64,000 nucleotides of DNA from the NCBI GenBank assembly GCA_039818945.1, contig JBCBSZ010000010.1:1-64000 (forward strand), read 5' to 3'. Each line of letters begins with the position of its first letter. The first letter of the stretch is position 1. Under the pieces are notes generated by a model, which was not told where the DNA came from, did not search any database, and saw only the letters and a list, made by a program, of their open reading frames with translations. The position numbers were made by a program, and so were the translations under genes. Of this stretch, positions 15,698-26,418 are shown piece by piece. The DNA comes from JBCBSZ01 sp039818945. GTDB lineage: Bacteria > Actinomycetota > Acidimicrobiia > Acidimicrobiales > Poriferisodalaceae.

Positions 15698-18514
15698 ATG
15701 CTGGTGCGGATCCTCGGCCCCCTCGAGATCGAGGTCGACGGCGCGCCGGTGGGGCTCGGCGGTCCCAAGCAGCGGATCCTCGCGTCGGCCTTGGCCGCGA
15801 CGGCGGGCCAGGTCGTGTCGGCCGACGCGCTGATCGAAGCCGGTTGGGGTGACGATCTCCCGAGCGATCCGACCAACGCCCTCCAGTACCAGGTCGCGCA
15901 GCTCCGCAAGCTGGTCGAGGAGCGGCCGTCGTCGCCGCGCTTCCTGCTCACGCGAGCGCCCGGCTACGTCCTCGACGCCGACGTCGTCGCCACCGATGCC
16001 GGTCGTTTCGCCGAGCACCTCGCAGCGGGCCGGGCCGCGTTCGCCCGCGACGACCTCGCCACCGCGGCCCGGGAGATCGATGCCGGCCTCGCGCTCTGGA
16101 GGGGGCCGGCGCTCGTCGAGCACCGTGAGCTCGATCTCCTGCGAGCGACCGCCGAACGGCTCGACGCCCGGCGGGACGAGGCGAGGGAGCTGCAGGTCGA
16201 CATCGCACTCGCCCTGGGTCGCCACGCCGAGCTGCTCGCCCCGCTGGAGCAGCTCACGGACGAACAGCCCCTGCACGAGGGGTGGTGGGTCCGCCGGATG
16301 CACGCCCTCTACCGCAGCGGCCGACAGAGCGACGCGCTGCGCGCCGCCCATGACGCCCGGGAGCAGCTCGCCGAGGTCGGCCTCGCGCCGGGTCCCGAGC
16401 TGCGCGACCTGGAGCAGCGGATCCTCGGGCACGACCCGACGCTCTCACCGACCGTCACCGCCACGGCGACGCCGGATCACCTCCCCGTGCCGCCCAACCG
16501 ACTGATCGGTCGAGACGTCGAGCTCGACCGACTCGACCGGGCCCTCGACGCCGCCCGCCACGTCACGGTGGTGGGGCCGGGCGGTGCGGGCAAGACGCGC
16601 CTGGCGATCGAGATCGGCCGCCGCCGCCTCGACGAGCACCCGGGCGGTGTGTGGTTCGTCCCGCTCGACGGCGTCAGCGACCCGGCGGTGCTGGTCACCG
16701 ACGTGGGTCGACGAACGGCCATGCGGGAGGACCCCGAGCACGACGTCATCGACACCCTCGCCGCGCACCTCGGCGGTCGGGCGACACTGCTGATCCTCGA
16801 CAACTGCGAGCACCTCGTCGAGGCCGCGGCCCGCCTCGTCGATGCGCTCCTCGCCCGCTGCCCGGCGCTCACGATCCTCGCCACGAGCCAGATCACCCTG
16901 GCGTCGGCCGCCGAGACGGTGCTCGACCTCGCGCCGCTGGCCGTCCCCGGCTCCACGGGCTCGATCTACGACCCGATCGAGGAGATCGCCGCCGTCGCGC
17001 TGTTCGCGGAGCGCGCCGCGGCTGCCGGCGTCGACACGAGTCGCTGGGGTCCGGACGAGCTGGCGGCGGTCGCCAACATCGTCGTCGAGCTCGACGGGAT
17101 GCCCCTCGCCGTCGAGCTCGCCGCCGCCCGCGCCCGCTCGATGTCGCTGGGAGAGATCGCTCTCGGGCTCCAGGAACGGTTCGACCTGCTCGGCGGCGGG
17201 CCCCGCACCGCCCCCGAACGGCAGCGCTCGTTGCAGGGAGCGCTCGGCTGGAGCCTGGGCCTGTTGGACGACCGTTCCCGGGACGCGGTCGCCCGGCTCG
17301 GCGTGTTCGTCGGAGGCTTCGACGCGACCGACGTCGCCGCCGTGCTCGGCCTGTCCCCCGCTACGGCCCGCGACCGCCTCGGCGACCTGATCGACCGGTC
17401 GCTCGTGCAGCGCGGACCCGACGTCGCCGGGTCGGCTCGTCATCACCTGCTCGAGTCCCTTCGCCAGCACGGGCTGACGACGCTCGGCGCCGAGCTCGGC
17501 GACGTCCGCGACGCCCACCTGCGGCACTTCGCCGACCTGGGCCACGTCGCCCCGGACGGGCTCCGCGGCGGCGATCAGGCCGACTGGCTCGTCCGGCTCG
17601 ACGCCCAGTACGAGAACCTCCGCGCCGCGCTCGTGCACAGCCTCGATGGCGGGGATCCACGCCTCGGCGTCCGGCTCGCAGCCGGCGTCGCGGCCTACTG
17701 GGACTGGCGGGGTCTGCTCACGGATGCGGTCGAGTGGATCGGGCGCCTCCTCGATGCCACCGCGGACGATGTGGTCGGCCGCTCACGGCTGATGGGCTGG
17801 CGGGCCTACTTCGCCTGGGAGCTCGGCGACCTCGATGCCGCTCGCCGGCTCGGCGAGGAGGCCGTCGCCGCGGCGCGGGCGCTCGGCGACCCGGCCGAGC
17901 TGGCCCACATCCTCTCGGCCAGCGTGCTGGTCGCGCGCTCGTCGGGAGAGCTGGACCGTGCCCGAGCCGAGGCGGACGAGATGCGGCGGCTCGCGCTCGA
18001 CGCCGACGAGCCGTGGTTCGTGGCCTGGGCGGAGAGCGCGCTCGCGACCGTTGCCCTCACCGCCGGCCGGCTCGACGAGGCAGAGGAGCTGGCCCGTCGC
18101 GCCATCGCCGGCTTCGAGTCGCTCGACGACGAGCACGGCGTGGCGTGGGGTCGATTGAGTCGAGCGCAGATCGAGCTCGAGCGGGCACGACTCGACGACG
18201 CGAACGCGCAGGCGCGCGCCGCGCTCGCCGCCTCGGCTCGGCTCGGCGACGACCGCAGCTCGTCGTGGGCGTTGGAGTTGCTCGCCGAGTCCGCCCATCG
18301 CCAGGGCGACGCCGTCCGGGCGGCACGGCTCCTCGATGCCGCTCACCCGCTCCGTACGACGCGGGGGCTGACCGCGTCGCCATCGAAGCGGGCGGCGGTC
18401 GATCGACTGGCCGACGAACTGGCGACGCGGTCCGACCCACCGGAGCACCACGGCCCCGTCGACCCGCAGCGCGTGATCGAGGACGAGCTCCGAGGCGTAC
18501 GATCCGAGCCGTGA
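15698..18514 (+). CDS. SARP/AfsR-type regulator with BTAD, NB-ARC-like ATPase and TPR domains
   Basis: 938 residues. Residues about 1-90 form an OmpR-like winged helix (LRILGPLEIEVDG in relatives; here MLVRILGPLEIEVDG), about 95-240 the bacterial transcriptional activation domain, and about 265-560 a STAND-type ATPase with Walker A VVGPGGAGKTRLA, Walker B TLLILDNCEHL and PLAVELAAAR. The last 350 residues are TPR-like helices. Such proteins activate transcription from direct-repeat sites after ligand or ATP-dependent switching. The divergent SRPBCC-SDR pair is the likely target. The PPOX gene start overlaps its stop. Confidence 0.9.
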   Translation: MLVRILGPLEIEVDGAPVGLGGPKQRILASALAATAGQVVSADALIEAGWGDDLPSDPTNALQYQVAQLRKLVEERPSSPRFLLTRAPGYVLDADVVATDAGRFAEHLAAGRAAFARDDLATAAREIDAGLALWRGPALVEHRELDLLRATAERLDARRDEARELQVDIALALGRHAELLAPLEQLTDEQPLHEGWWVRRMHALYRSGRQSDALRAAHDAREQLAEVGLAPGPELRDLEQRILGHDPTLSPTVTATATPDHLPVPPNRLIGRDVELDRLDRALDAARHVTVVGPGGAGKTRLAIEIGRRRLDEHPGGVWFVPLDGVSDPAVLVTDVGRRTAMREDPEHDVIDTLAAHLGGRATLLILDNCEHLVEAAARLVDALLARCPALTILATSQITLASAAETVLDLAPLAVPGSTGSIYDPIEEIAAVALFAERAAAAGVDTSRWGPDELAAVANIVVELDGMPLAVELAAARARSMSLGEIALGLQERFDLLGGGPRTAPERQRSLQGALGWSLGLLDDRSRDAVARLGVFVGGFDATDVAAVLGLSPATARDRLGDLIDRSLVQRGPDVAGSARHHLLESLRQHGLTTLGAELGDVRDAHLRHFADLGHVAPDGLRGGDQADWLVRLDAQYENLRAALVHSLDGGDPRLGVRLAAGVAAYWDWRGLLTDAVEWIGRLLDATADDVVGRSRLMGWRAYFAWELGDLDAARRLGEEAVAAARALGDPAELAHILSASVLVARSSGELDRARAEADEMRRLALDADEPWFVAWAESALATVALTAGRLDEAEELARRAIAGFESLDDEHGVAWGRLSRAQIELERARLDDANAQARAALAASARLGDDRSSSWALELLAESAHRQGDAVRAARLLDAAHPLRTTRGLTASPSKRAAVDRLADELATRSDPPEHHGPVDPQRVIEDELRGVRSEP

Positions 18515-19005
18515 AGAAGCTCCCACGCGACGATCCCCGGGCTGCGCACATGTCGAGCGACGTCGTCGTCGACCTCGCAGGCCTGGCCGAGTTCCTCAGC
18601 GACAAGCACCGCTGGGTGCTGTCGACGACCCGCCGTGACGGCCGGCCCCAGATGAGCCTGGTCACCGGCGGCATGACGGCAGCGGGGCAGCTCGCGATCT
18701 CCTCCTACCCCGAGCGGGTGAAGGCGAAGAACGCCCGCCGCGATCCCAGGGTCTCGGTCGCCGTGATGGGCTCGGAGTTCAACGACGCCTGGCTGCAGAT
18801 CGACGGCCGGGCGCAGGTCCTCGACATGCCGGAGGCCGGCGACGCCTTCGTCGAGTACTACCGGTGCATCTCCGGTGAGCACCCCGACTGGGACGAGTAC
18901 CGGCAGGCCATGGCGGATCAGGGCAAGTGCATCATCCTCGTCGATCTCGAGCGCTGGAGCCCGGTCAGCAAGGGCGGCTTCCCCCCGTCGCTGTTCGAGG
19001 ACTGA
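18511..19005 (+). CDS. PPOX-class flavin/F420-binding split-barrel protein
   Basis: 164 residues of the pyridoxamine-phosphate-oxidase-like split barrel: FLSDKHRWVLSTTRRDGRPQ, then ISSYPERVKAKNARRDPRV and a strand carrying LQIDGRAQVLDMPEAGDAF. Actinobacterial members bind F420 or FMN and act as reductases of small molecules. The GTG at 18511 overlaps the SARP stop by 4 bases; an ATG at 18550 is an alternative start nearer the barrel. The cofactor cannot be decided from sequence alone, though F420 is common in this phylum. Confidence 0.8.
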   Translation: MKKLPRDDPRAAHMSSDVVVDLAGLAEFLSDKHRWVLSTTRRDGRPQMSLVTGGMTAAGQLAISSYPERVKAKNARRDPRVSVAVMGSEFNDAWLQIDGRAQVLDMPEAGDAFVEYYRCISGEHPDWDEYRQAMADQGKCIILVDLERWSPVSKGGFPPSLFED

Positions 19006-19035
19006 GGGCCCGAGCGGCCCGTCGAGCGAGCGGAT

Positions 19036-19047
19036 GTGGCGCGCCAC
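19036..19047. other. 12-bp perfect palindrome in a convergent gap
   Basis: GTGGCGCGCCAC lies in the 88-base gap (19006-19093) between the convergent PPOX and GNAT genes. It has no loop and no T-run, so it is a weak terminator candidate or chance in GC-rich DNA. I see nothing else in this gap. Confidence 0.3.
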
Positions 19048-19093
19048 GGCGCTGGCGCAGAGCATTGAGGACGCCAGACCGGAGCGGGCTCAC

Positions 19094-20134
19094 TCAGTCG
19101 GACCGGGTGGTCAGCGGGAGGCGGGCGACGGTCTCGCCCTCCTCGATCTCACCGGTCGGGACGTAGCCGCGCGCCTCGTAGAACGGCCGCGGCGAGCCGT
19201 GGCCCTCGGCCCAGCTGACCTCGATCGCCTCGCTGCCGGCGTCGCGCCAGAACGCCTCGACCAGGTCGAGCGCCCGTGCGCCGATCCGGCGCCGCTGGTG
19301 GCGCCGATCGATCAGCAATCGCCACAGGTACGGCTCGGGGTGGTGCTCGGTCTGGGCCGCCACCATGACGAAGCCGACCGGTTCACCGTCGGCCTCGATG
19401 GCCCGCAGCCACGGCACGACCGGGTGGCCGAGGTGCTCCTCGGGGACGAGCGCATCGGCGAACGACGCCAGCACCGGTGCGACGAAGGCCCGCTGGCTGT
19501 GGTGGGTCTCCAACGCCCGAACCGCACGAGCGTTCCCGCTCGTGATCTCCACGAGCTCCACCCGGCTCGGAGGAGCGGTCGGCCGCGAGCGCCAGTCGAC
19601 CAGCTCCTCGGCCAGGAGGCCGTAGAGGGCGTCGTCGGAACGCTCGTCGCCGACCCAGAACGAGCCGCGCGTGCGCCCCTCGTACCTGAACCCGCATCGC
19701 TCGAGCACGCGGGCGGAGGCCACGTTGTCCGGGTGCAGCGATGCGGACACCCGGAGGACCCCGAGGTCGTCGACGAGGTGACCGACGAGCGCCTCCGTCG
19801 CCTCGGTGGCGTAGCCCCTGCCCCAGTGGGAGGGGTCGAGCGTGTAGCCGATCTCGGCCGAGCGCCCACCGAAGGTCAACCGTGTGGCGACATCACCGAC
19901 GAACGCGCCGGAGGCGGCCTCGACGACCGCGGCAGCCCACCACTCCCCGTCGTGGGGTCCGCCGAGCTCGATGGAGCCGTGCACGATCCGCTCGGCCCGC
20001 TCGATCGGTGCTGGCAGCTCCCACGTCTCGTAGCGGGCGACCTCCGGGTCGTTGCAGCGGGCGTGCAGCGCAGCGACATCGTCCGGCTCCAACGGGCGGA
20101 TGACGAGACGGTCGGTGCGCAGCGGGGCGAACAC
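19094..20134 (-). CDS. tandem GNAT acetyltransferase (RimJ/RimL-like plus second GNAT domain)
   Basis: About 346 residues made of two acetyltransferase domains. The first (about 1-175) is RimJ/RimL-like: APLRTDRLVIRPLEPDD, then YTLDPSHWGRGYATEATEAL and VERCGF-type SARVLERCGFRYEG. The second (about 185-345) has LLIDRRHQRRRIGARALDL, the Q/RxxG acetyl-CoA loop, and SPRPFYEARGYVPTGE. Each would bind acetyl-CoA; targets are unknown. I chose GTG 20134 rather than the outer TTG. It lies 31 bases after ureD on the same strand and may be the last gene of the urease operon. Confidence 0.82.
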   Translation of the reverse strand: MFAPLRTDRLVIRPLEPDDVAALHARCNDPEVARYETWELPAPIERAERIVHGSIELGGPHDGEWWAAAVVEAASGAFVGDVATRLTFGGRSAEIGYTLDPSHWGRGYATEATEALVGHLVDDLGVLRVSASLHPDNVASARVLERCGFRYEGRTRGSFWVGDERSDDALYGLLAEELVDWRSRPTAPPSRVELVEITSGNARAVRALETHHSQRAFVAPVLASFADALVPEEHLGHPVVPWLRAIEADGEPVGFVMVAAQTEHHPEPYLWRLLIDRRHQRRRIGARALDLVEAFWRDAGSEAIEVSWAEGHGSPRPFYEARGYVPTGEIEEGETVARLPLTTRSD

Positions 20135-20165
20135 ACCCCGAGTCAACCAAGCCCGGCGGCGGCCG

Positions 20166-20888
20166 TCAGGCGAGTTCGGCGACCACGTCGGTCAGGCGGT
20201 CACCCGCGACGAGCGCCAGGGCCCAACCGTCGTGCGACCACCATCCGCCGACCGTGCTCGCCGCCTCCAGCGATCGCGGGGCGGCGGCGGTCAGCGCGGG
20301 GTCGACCCGGAGCCGCGACACGATCACCCGCCGACCGCCGAGCCCGGCCGGCCCATCCCACCCGGGAGCTCCCGGACCCAGTCGCCATGCGTGCCGGCAG
20401 AGCGCACCGTCGGGACCGACGACATCGAGGCGGACCTCCGCCGCGCCCGCCTCCTCGCCGCTGCGACCGAGCACGAGCGCCTCGTCCCAGACGACCGTCG
20501 ACCCGTGACCGAGCCGCAGCTCGGTACGGGCCAGCAGTCGGGCACCGGCGCTCACCACCGTCGGCTCCGGCGACCACCGCAGCACCGCCCCGTCCCCGAC
20601 GACGACGTCGGTCCGGACGGTGGCCGGCGCTCCGGTGCCGGGCAGCACCACCGGCGACGAGACCGACCCGACGCGCAACGATGCCGTCGAGCCGACATCG
20701 ACGGACAACCGGTGCCGGTCGCCACCGAGCGGACCGGCGGTCGAGGCGGCGAGCAGCACGCCGGCCAGGCTGCGGCGAGGCGAGAGGACACCGTCGCCGC
20801 GGACGTCGACCACGGTGCCGGAGCCCAGTCGGCGGGCGGTGATCGAGGCCTCGGCGTCGAGCTCTCCGCGGGTGGCGAGGGCCGTCAC
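20166..20888 (-). CDS. ureD: urease accessory protein UreD (UreH)
   Basis: 240 residues of the UreD/UreH family: LSPRRSLAGVLLAASTAGPLGGD near the start, the strand-rich core VLRWSPEPTVVSAGARLL and VVWDEALVLGRSGEEAG. UreD forms the UreD-UreF-UreG complex that delivers nickel to apo-urease. The GTG at 20888 overlaps the ureG stop by 4 bases, better than the outer GTG at 20900. It is the last recognisable urease gene. The family is divergent, so context contributes to the call. Confidence 0.88.
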   Translation of the reverse strand: MTALATRGELDAEASITARRLGSGTVVDVRGDGVLSPRRSLAGVLLAASTAGPLGGDRHRLSVDVGSTASLRVGSVSSPVVLPGTGAPATVRTDVVVGDGAVLRWSPEPTVVSAGARLLARTELRLGHGSTVVWDEALVLGRSGEEAGAAEVRLDVVGPDGALCRHAWRLGPGAPGWDGPAGLGGRRVIVSRLRVDPALTAAAPRSLEAASTVGGWWSHDGWALALVAGDRLTDVVAELA

Positions 20889-21532
20889 GTCGACGCCCAC
20901 GCCCGCAGCTGCGCCACGATCGGATCGATCCCACCCGGTGCCCGCACGCTGGTCAGCACGAGCGGACGCTCACCGCGCCGGGCACGGGCCTCGCGCCGCA
21001 TGCGATCGAGATCGGCACCGACGTGGGGCGCGAGATCGATCTTGTTCACCACCAGCAGGTCGCTCTGCACGGTTCCGGGCCCGCCCTTGCCCGGCACGTC
21101 GTCGCCACCCGCCGTGTCGAGCACGAAGACCTGACGATCGACGAGCGCGCGGCTCCACGTCAGCGTCAGGTTGTCGCCACCGCTCTCGATCAGCACGAGG
21201 TCGGGGTCGAAGCGGGCCTCGAGCTCCTCGACCGCATCGAGGTTGGCCGAGACGTCGTCGCGGACGGCGGTGTGCGGGCAGCAGCCGGTCTCGACCGCGA
21301 CGATCCGGTCGACGTCGAGCACGCCGCGCTCGCGCAGCGCGTCGGCGTCGGCGGTCGTGAAGATGTCGTTGGTCACCACGCAGATCGACCACTCGTCGCG
21401 CAGCGCCGCGCACAGGGCCCCGACCAGGGCGGTCTTGCCGGTCCCGACCGGTCCGCCGATCCCGACCCGGAGCGCGGACCCGATCCGCTCCCGGGCGTCG
21501 AGCGCCGCGCCGGCGCCGTGATGCTCATGCAC
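20885..21532 (-). CDS. ureG: urease accessory GTPase UreG
   Basis: 215 residues of the SIMIBI-class GTPase UreG. The P-loop is GIGGPVGTGKTALV, the nickel-binding CPH motif is in ETGCCPHTAVRDD, and ESGGDNLTLTWSRAL and NKIDLAPHVG complete the nucleotide site. The N-terminus has only a short His patch (HEHH), unlike His-rich forms that store nickel. UreG hydrolyses GTP to drive nickel insertion into urease. It lies 12 bases after ureF and overlaps ureD. Confidence 0.95.
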   Translation of the reverse strand: MHEHHGAGAALDARERIGSALRVGIGGPVGTGKTALVGALCAALRDEWSICVVTNDIFTTADADALRERGVLDVDRIVAVETGCCPHTAVRDDVSANLDAVEELEARFDPDLVLIESGGDNLTLTWSRALVDRQVFVLDTAGGDDVPGKGGPGTVQSDLLVVNKIDLAPHVGADLDRMRREARARRGERPLVLTSVRAPGGIDPIVAQLRAWAST

Positions 21533-21544
21533 GGATGACTCCCC

Positions 21545-22200
21545 TCACGAGGCGAAGAGGCGCTCGGGGGCGGACGCCTGCTCGTCGAGCGCCACGAGCG
21601 CGAGCAGCGACTCCGCGGCCGGCAGATCGATGAGCCGGCCGATCGACGCATCGACCGCCTCCTCGACGACCCGGTCGAGCAGCTCGGCGAGACGGACGTG
21701 GATGCCGGCGACGTCGAACGGATCGAGCCCGAGCAGCCGGACCGACGCGGTCGCGGCCTCGGCGACGAGGTCGTGCACGACCACGGCCGCGACGTCGCTC
21801 GGGCCGAGCCCTGCGGTGGCGCAGACGGCGCCGACGGCCACCACCCGGTGGGGCTCGTCGGGAAGCCCGACGATCGGGTCGCGCAGCACCCGCCGCCCGG
21901 CTCTCGCCCACCGCCTCCCGATCTGCCGGCTCAGCGATCGCTGCGTCGGCGAGACGAACCGGGCCTCGACCTCGACGTCGACCTCGACGAGGTCGACCGC
22001 CGGCCACCGGCGAGCACACCAGGCCGCGAGCGCGGCATCGACGCGACCGGCACCGTCGAGTCGGCCCGCGCACCAGGCCTCGATCTCGTCGGCGGTCCGG
22101 ACCGCTCCCGTGGCGACGGCCCGTTCGAGCCCCGACGAGTGGGCGTGGCCCCCGGACGGGAAGCGGCCGTCGCCGAACAGCAGCGCGAGCGGTCGGGCCA

Positions 22201-22201
<1 letters not shown>
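21545..22201 (-). CDS. ureF: urease accessory protein UreF
   Basis: 218 residues, all-helical, typical for UreF: LLFGDGRFPSGGHAHSSGLE at the N-terminus and GLDPFDVAGIHVRLAELLDR later. UreF bridges UreD and UreG and acts as a GTPase regulator in nickel delivery. ATG 22201 shares its A with the ureC stop codon (TGATG), so it is translated by termination-reinitiation. The reading frame is open upstream inside ureC, which is not coding here. Confidence 0.92.
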
Positions 22202-23906
<1,705 letters not shown>

Positions 23907-23910
<4 letters not shown>

Positions 23911-24578
23911 GACGACCCCCCTTCGTTCGGCGATCCGTCGCCAACGGGCCCGTCGAGCGGACCGATCCGTTCGCGGAAGCCGGCGGCGACCCGTGCCCCG
24001 CCGAAGGGCACGAGCTCGACGACCCGATCGACCCCGGGTTCGAAGCGGACCGCCGTGCCGGCGGCGATGGCGAGGCGCCGACCGCGGGCCGCCGACCGGT
24101 CGAAGGCGAGCGCCGGGTTGGCCTCGGCGAAGTGGTAGTGCGAGCCGACCTGCACCGGTCGGTCACCCTCGTTGACGACCCGGAGCTCGACGACGTCGAG
24201 CCCGGCGTTGATCTCCACCGGACCGTCGGCGGCGAGGATCTCCCCGGGCACGACCCCGGCGTCTCCGTCACCGACGGGGCGGACGGGCTGGTGGAGCGTC
24301 ACCAGCTTCGTCCCGTCGGGGAACGTGGCCTCGACCTGCACCTCCGGCACCAGGGCGGCGACGCCCGGCAGGACGTCGTCGGTGGTGAGGACCTCACACC
24401 CGTCCGCCATCAGCTCGGACACTGACGCGCCGTCGCGGGCCCGTTCGAGGACGAAGGAGGTGAGCACCGCGACCACCTCGGGGTGGTTGAGCCGGAGGCC
24501 GCGCTCGCGACGGCGCCGGGCGACGTCGGCGGCGTAGGTGACCAGCAGCCGCTCCGACTCGTGAGGGGTGAGGCGCAC
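23907..24578 (-). CDS. ureAB: fused urease gamma-beta subunit
   Basis: 223 residues combining urease gamma (about 1-100, ESERLLVTYAADVARRRRERG and NHPEVVAVLTSFVLE) with urease beta (about 105-205, PGEILAADGPVEINAG and VGSHYHFAEANPALAF). Fusions of UreA and UreB are known in several actinobacteria. It begins at a GTG 2 bases after the formamidase stop and overlaps ureC by 4 bases. The subunits assemble with UreC into the urease trimer. Confidence 0.95.
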
Positions 24579-24580
24579 GA

Positions 24581-25699
24581 TCAGCCCCCGGTGAGGATCG
24601 AGCGGGCGATCCCCGCGTGGCAGCCCAGCGTGCCGTCGACCACCTGGGTGACGCCCAGGTCGATGGCCACCGAGGCGAGGGAGTAGGCGTCGGCGGCGGT
24701 GCAGTCGAAGCGTTCGACGAGGAGCTCGAGCATCTGCTCGGCCGCCATCCGCATCGCCGCGTCGAGATCGTCACCGAAGCCGTGGGTGAACCAGTGCGAG
24801 TCGGTCTCGAGCAACGGCGAGGTGATGGGCAGGTCGCGGAGCAGGTCGATGCGGATGCGGGCGTCGAGGCTCGCCTCGATGGCCGTTCCGCAGATCTCGC
24901 CGTCGCCCTGGGCGAAGTGCGGGTCCCCGACGTAGAGGCGGGCGCCCTCGGTGAACACCGGGTAGTACATCGTCGCCCCCGGCCCGAGCCGCCAGTTGTC
25001 GACGTTGCCGCCGAAGACGCCGGGCGGGATCGAGCTGATCCGCTCGGGCTCGGCCGGCGCCACACCGCAGACGCCGAAGTGCGGGCGCACCGGCACCGCG
25101 ACCTCACGGCTGAAGGGCTGCCGGGCGTCGGGGTCGGGCGGGGTGATCACGCCGGGCACGTCGTAGAGCGGGAGCTCGGTGAAGTCGAAGCCGAACGAGG
25201 GGGTCGCCAGCTGGCCGAACGAGCCGCCGTCGAGCCCACCGCCGGTGGCCTCGACCAGCTCGTAGATCGTGATGCGCTCCTTGTCGAAGGTGTCGTAGAG
25301 GAGACCCCAGTTGGCCGCGCAGTTCGAGCCGTACGGCAGCCGCGGCGCCATGTCGAGGATCGTCACGGCGACGGTGTCGCCCGGCCGGGCGTCCTCGACG
25401 GCGATCGGTCCGGTCATGATGTGCACGCCCGGGCCCCGGTCCGCCGGATCGATGGCGTCCCAGACCGCCCGGATCCCGTCGTCCATGAGCAGGTCGGGCG
25501 CGTCGCCGGCGTGGTGGGTGAGCGCCTCGACCTCGACCACGTCGCCGGACGAGACCGTGAGGACCGGCTCGATCTCCGGGCTCAGGTGGCCCCAGAAACA
25601 GGTGTCGGGCGTGGCGGGGAGGCGGTGGGTGGTGGCCCCCACCGGCATCGCGGGGGAGATCAGCTCGGTCGAGGGCGACAGGTGGGCATCAGCAGGCAC
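24581..25699 (-). CDS. acetamidase/formamidase family protein
   Basis: 372 residues of the FmdA/AmdA family, which hydrolyses formamide or acetamide to ammonia and the acid. Recognisable parts are FWGHLSPEIEPVLTVSSGD, the conserved GPGVHIMTGPIAVEDARPGD segment, and EGARLYVGDPHFAQGDGEICGTAIE. It is the first gene of the urease operon (2-base gap to ureAB), so the operon releases ammonia from two small amides. A TAGCTT box lies 7 bases before the GTG start. Formamide is the likeliest substrate by family, but acetamide cannot be excluded. Confidence 0.9.
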   Translation of the reverse strand: MPADAHLSPSTELISPAMPVGATTHRLPATPDTCFWGHLSPEIEPVLTVSSGDVVEVEALTHHAGDAPDLLMDDGIRAVWDAIDPADRGPGVHIMTGPIAVEDARPGDTVAVTILDMAPRLPYGSNCAANWGLLYDTFDKERITIYELVEATGGGLDGGSFGQLATPSFGFDFTELPLYDVPGVITPPDPDARQPFSREVAVPVRPHFGVCGVAPAEPERISSIPPGVFGGNVDNWRLGPGATMYYPVFTEGARLYVGDPHFAQGDGEICGTAIEASLDARIRIDLLRDLPITSPLLETDSHWFTHGFGDDLDAAMRMAAEQMLELLVERFDCTAADAYSLASVAIDLGVTQVVDGTLGCHAGIARSILTGG

Positions 25700-25706
25700 C
25701 CGGGGG

Positions 25707-25712
25707 AAGCTA
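25707..25712 (-). promoter_or_regulatory. candidate -10 box of the formamidase-urease operon
   Basis: On the reverse strand TAGCTT is followed by 7 bases and then the GTG of the formamidase gene. No ribosome site is present, so the operon mRNA may be leaderless. No obvious nitrogen-regulator (GlnR-like) operator was recognised nearby. Confidence 0.45.
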
Positions 25713-25758
25713 GGACCCCGATGTTGCCGCTGGGTTTCCGTGCGGCCGCACCCGGGGA

Positions 25759-25788
25759 GGACCCGGCACCGCGATGGGTGCCGGGTCC
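25759..25788. terminator. 12-bp perfect stem, 6-base loop
   Basis: Bases 25759-25770 and 25777-25788 are perfectly complementary around the loop GCGATG. The hairpin lies 18 bases beyond the stop of the small lipoprotein gene (minus strand) and just upstream of the urease operon promoter, so it would insulate that operon from read-through. There is no T-run, as is common in GC-rich actinobacteria. Confidence 0.6.
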
Positions 25789-25806
25789 CGTGCCCGGGAC
25801 GACGGG

Positions 25807-25992
25807 TTACTCCTCGGCCGGCGCCTCGGTCTCGACCGGAGCGTCGGTCTCGGCCGGGGGCTCGGTCTCGATCGGGTTCTCCGGCTCGACGTCCGGGCTC
25901 TCGTCGTCGTCGTCGTCGCTGTCCGAGCAGGCGACGATGGTCAGGGCCAGCGCGGCGAGCGCGCCGGCGAGCAACTTTCGAGATCGCTGCAT
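25807..25992 (-). CDS. short acidic lipoprotein
   Basis: 61 residues. The signal ends in a lipobox (ALTIVACSDS); the mature part is almost wholly acidic and Pro-rich, with repeats of the type ETEPPAETDAPVETEAPAEE. It has no recognisable fold and is probably a disordered, lipid-anchored surface peptide. ATG 25992 has GAGGTGG upstream. A hairpin terminator follows. Function unknown. Confidence 0.65.
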   Translation of the reverse strand: MQRSRKLLAGALAALALTIVACSDSDDDDDESPDVEPENPIETEPPAETDAPVETEAPAEE

Positions 25993-26155
25993 GTCCACCT
26001 CATGGGTTCGTGCCCACGCCCATCGCGACATCCTGACCCACTGGCCCGTCCACGTCACGGCACCCCCGACTCGACCCCGGTCACGACCGGGAGATCCCCC
26101 GATGGCGGACCGGAACCCGCTTCGTACGTTCGATGGCACGACGAGGAGGGACATC

Positions 26156-26416
26156 ATGGACATCACGACGATCGACGAGACCGAGGCGGTCCTGGGCCGC
26201 CTCGACGAGATGTGGGCGGCGCTCGGCGACCAGCAGCTGGTCAGCCAGGCCCGCTACGTCGACGATCTGCTCGACTGCTTCCAGTCGACCATGCACGGCG
26301 AGGCCCGCGACCTCATCCTCGAGGCGCTGTCCTCGATCTCGGGCCAGAACGCGGTGCGCACCAGCGTCGTCCGCGACCACATCGCCATCATCGCCGCCGC
26401 GATCCTGCTCGACTGA
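26156..26416 (+). CDS. 86-residue helical protein, function unknown
   Basis: ATG 26156 follows GAGGAGGGACATC, a strong ribosome site. The product is predicted to be helical throughout, acidic at the start (ITTIDETEAVLGRLDEMWAA) and hydrophobic at the end (HIAIIAAAILLD). No domain is recognised. It is divergent from the small lipoprotein gene with 163 bases between starts, and a GC hairpin follows its stop, so it appears to be a single-gene transcript. Confidence 0.6.
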   Translation: MDITTIDETEAVLGRLDEMWAALGDQQLVSQARYVDDLLDCFQSTMHGEARDLILEALSSISGQNAVRTSVVRDHIAIIAAAILLD

Positions 26417-26418
26417 GC

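Noticed and set aside
24617..26155. Long forward frame covering formamidase and the lipoprotein gap
   Set aside because: It is the antisense of the formamidase gene; only the last 86 codons after ATG 26156 with GAGGAGG look like a gene.
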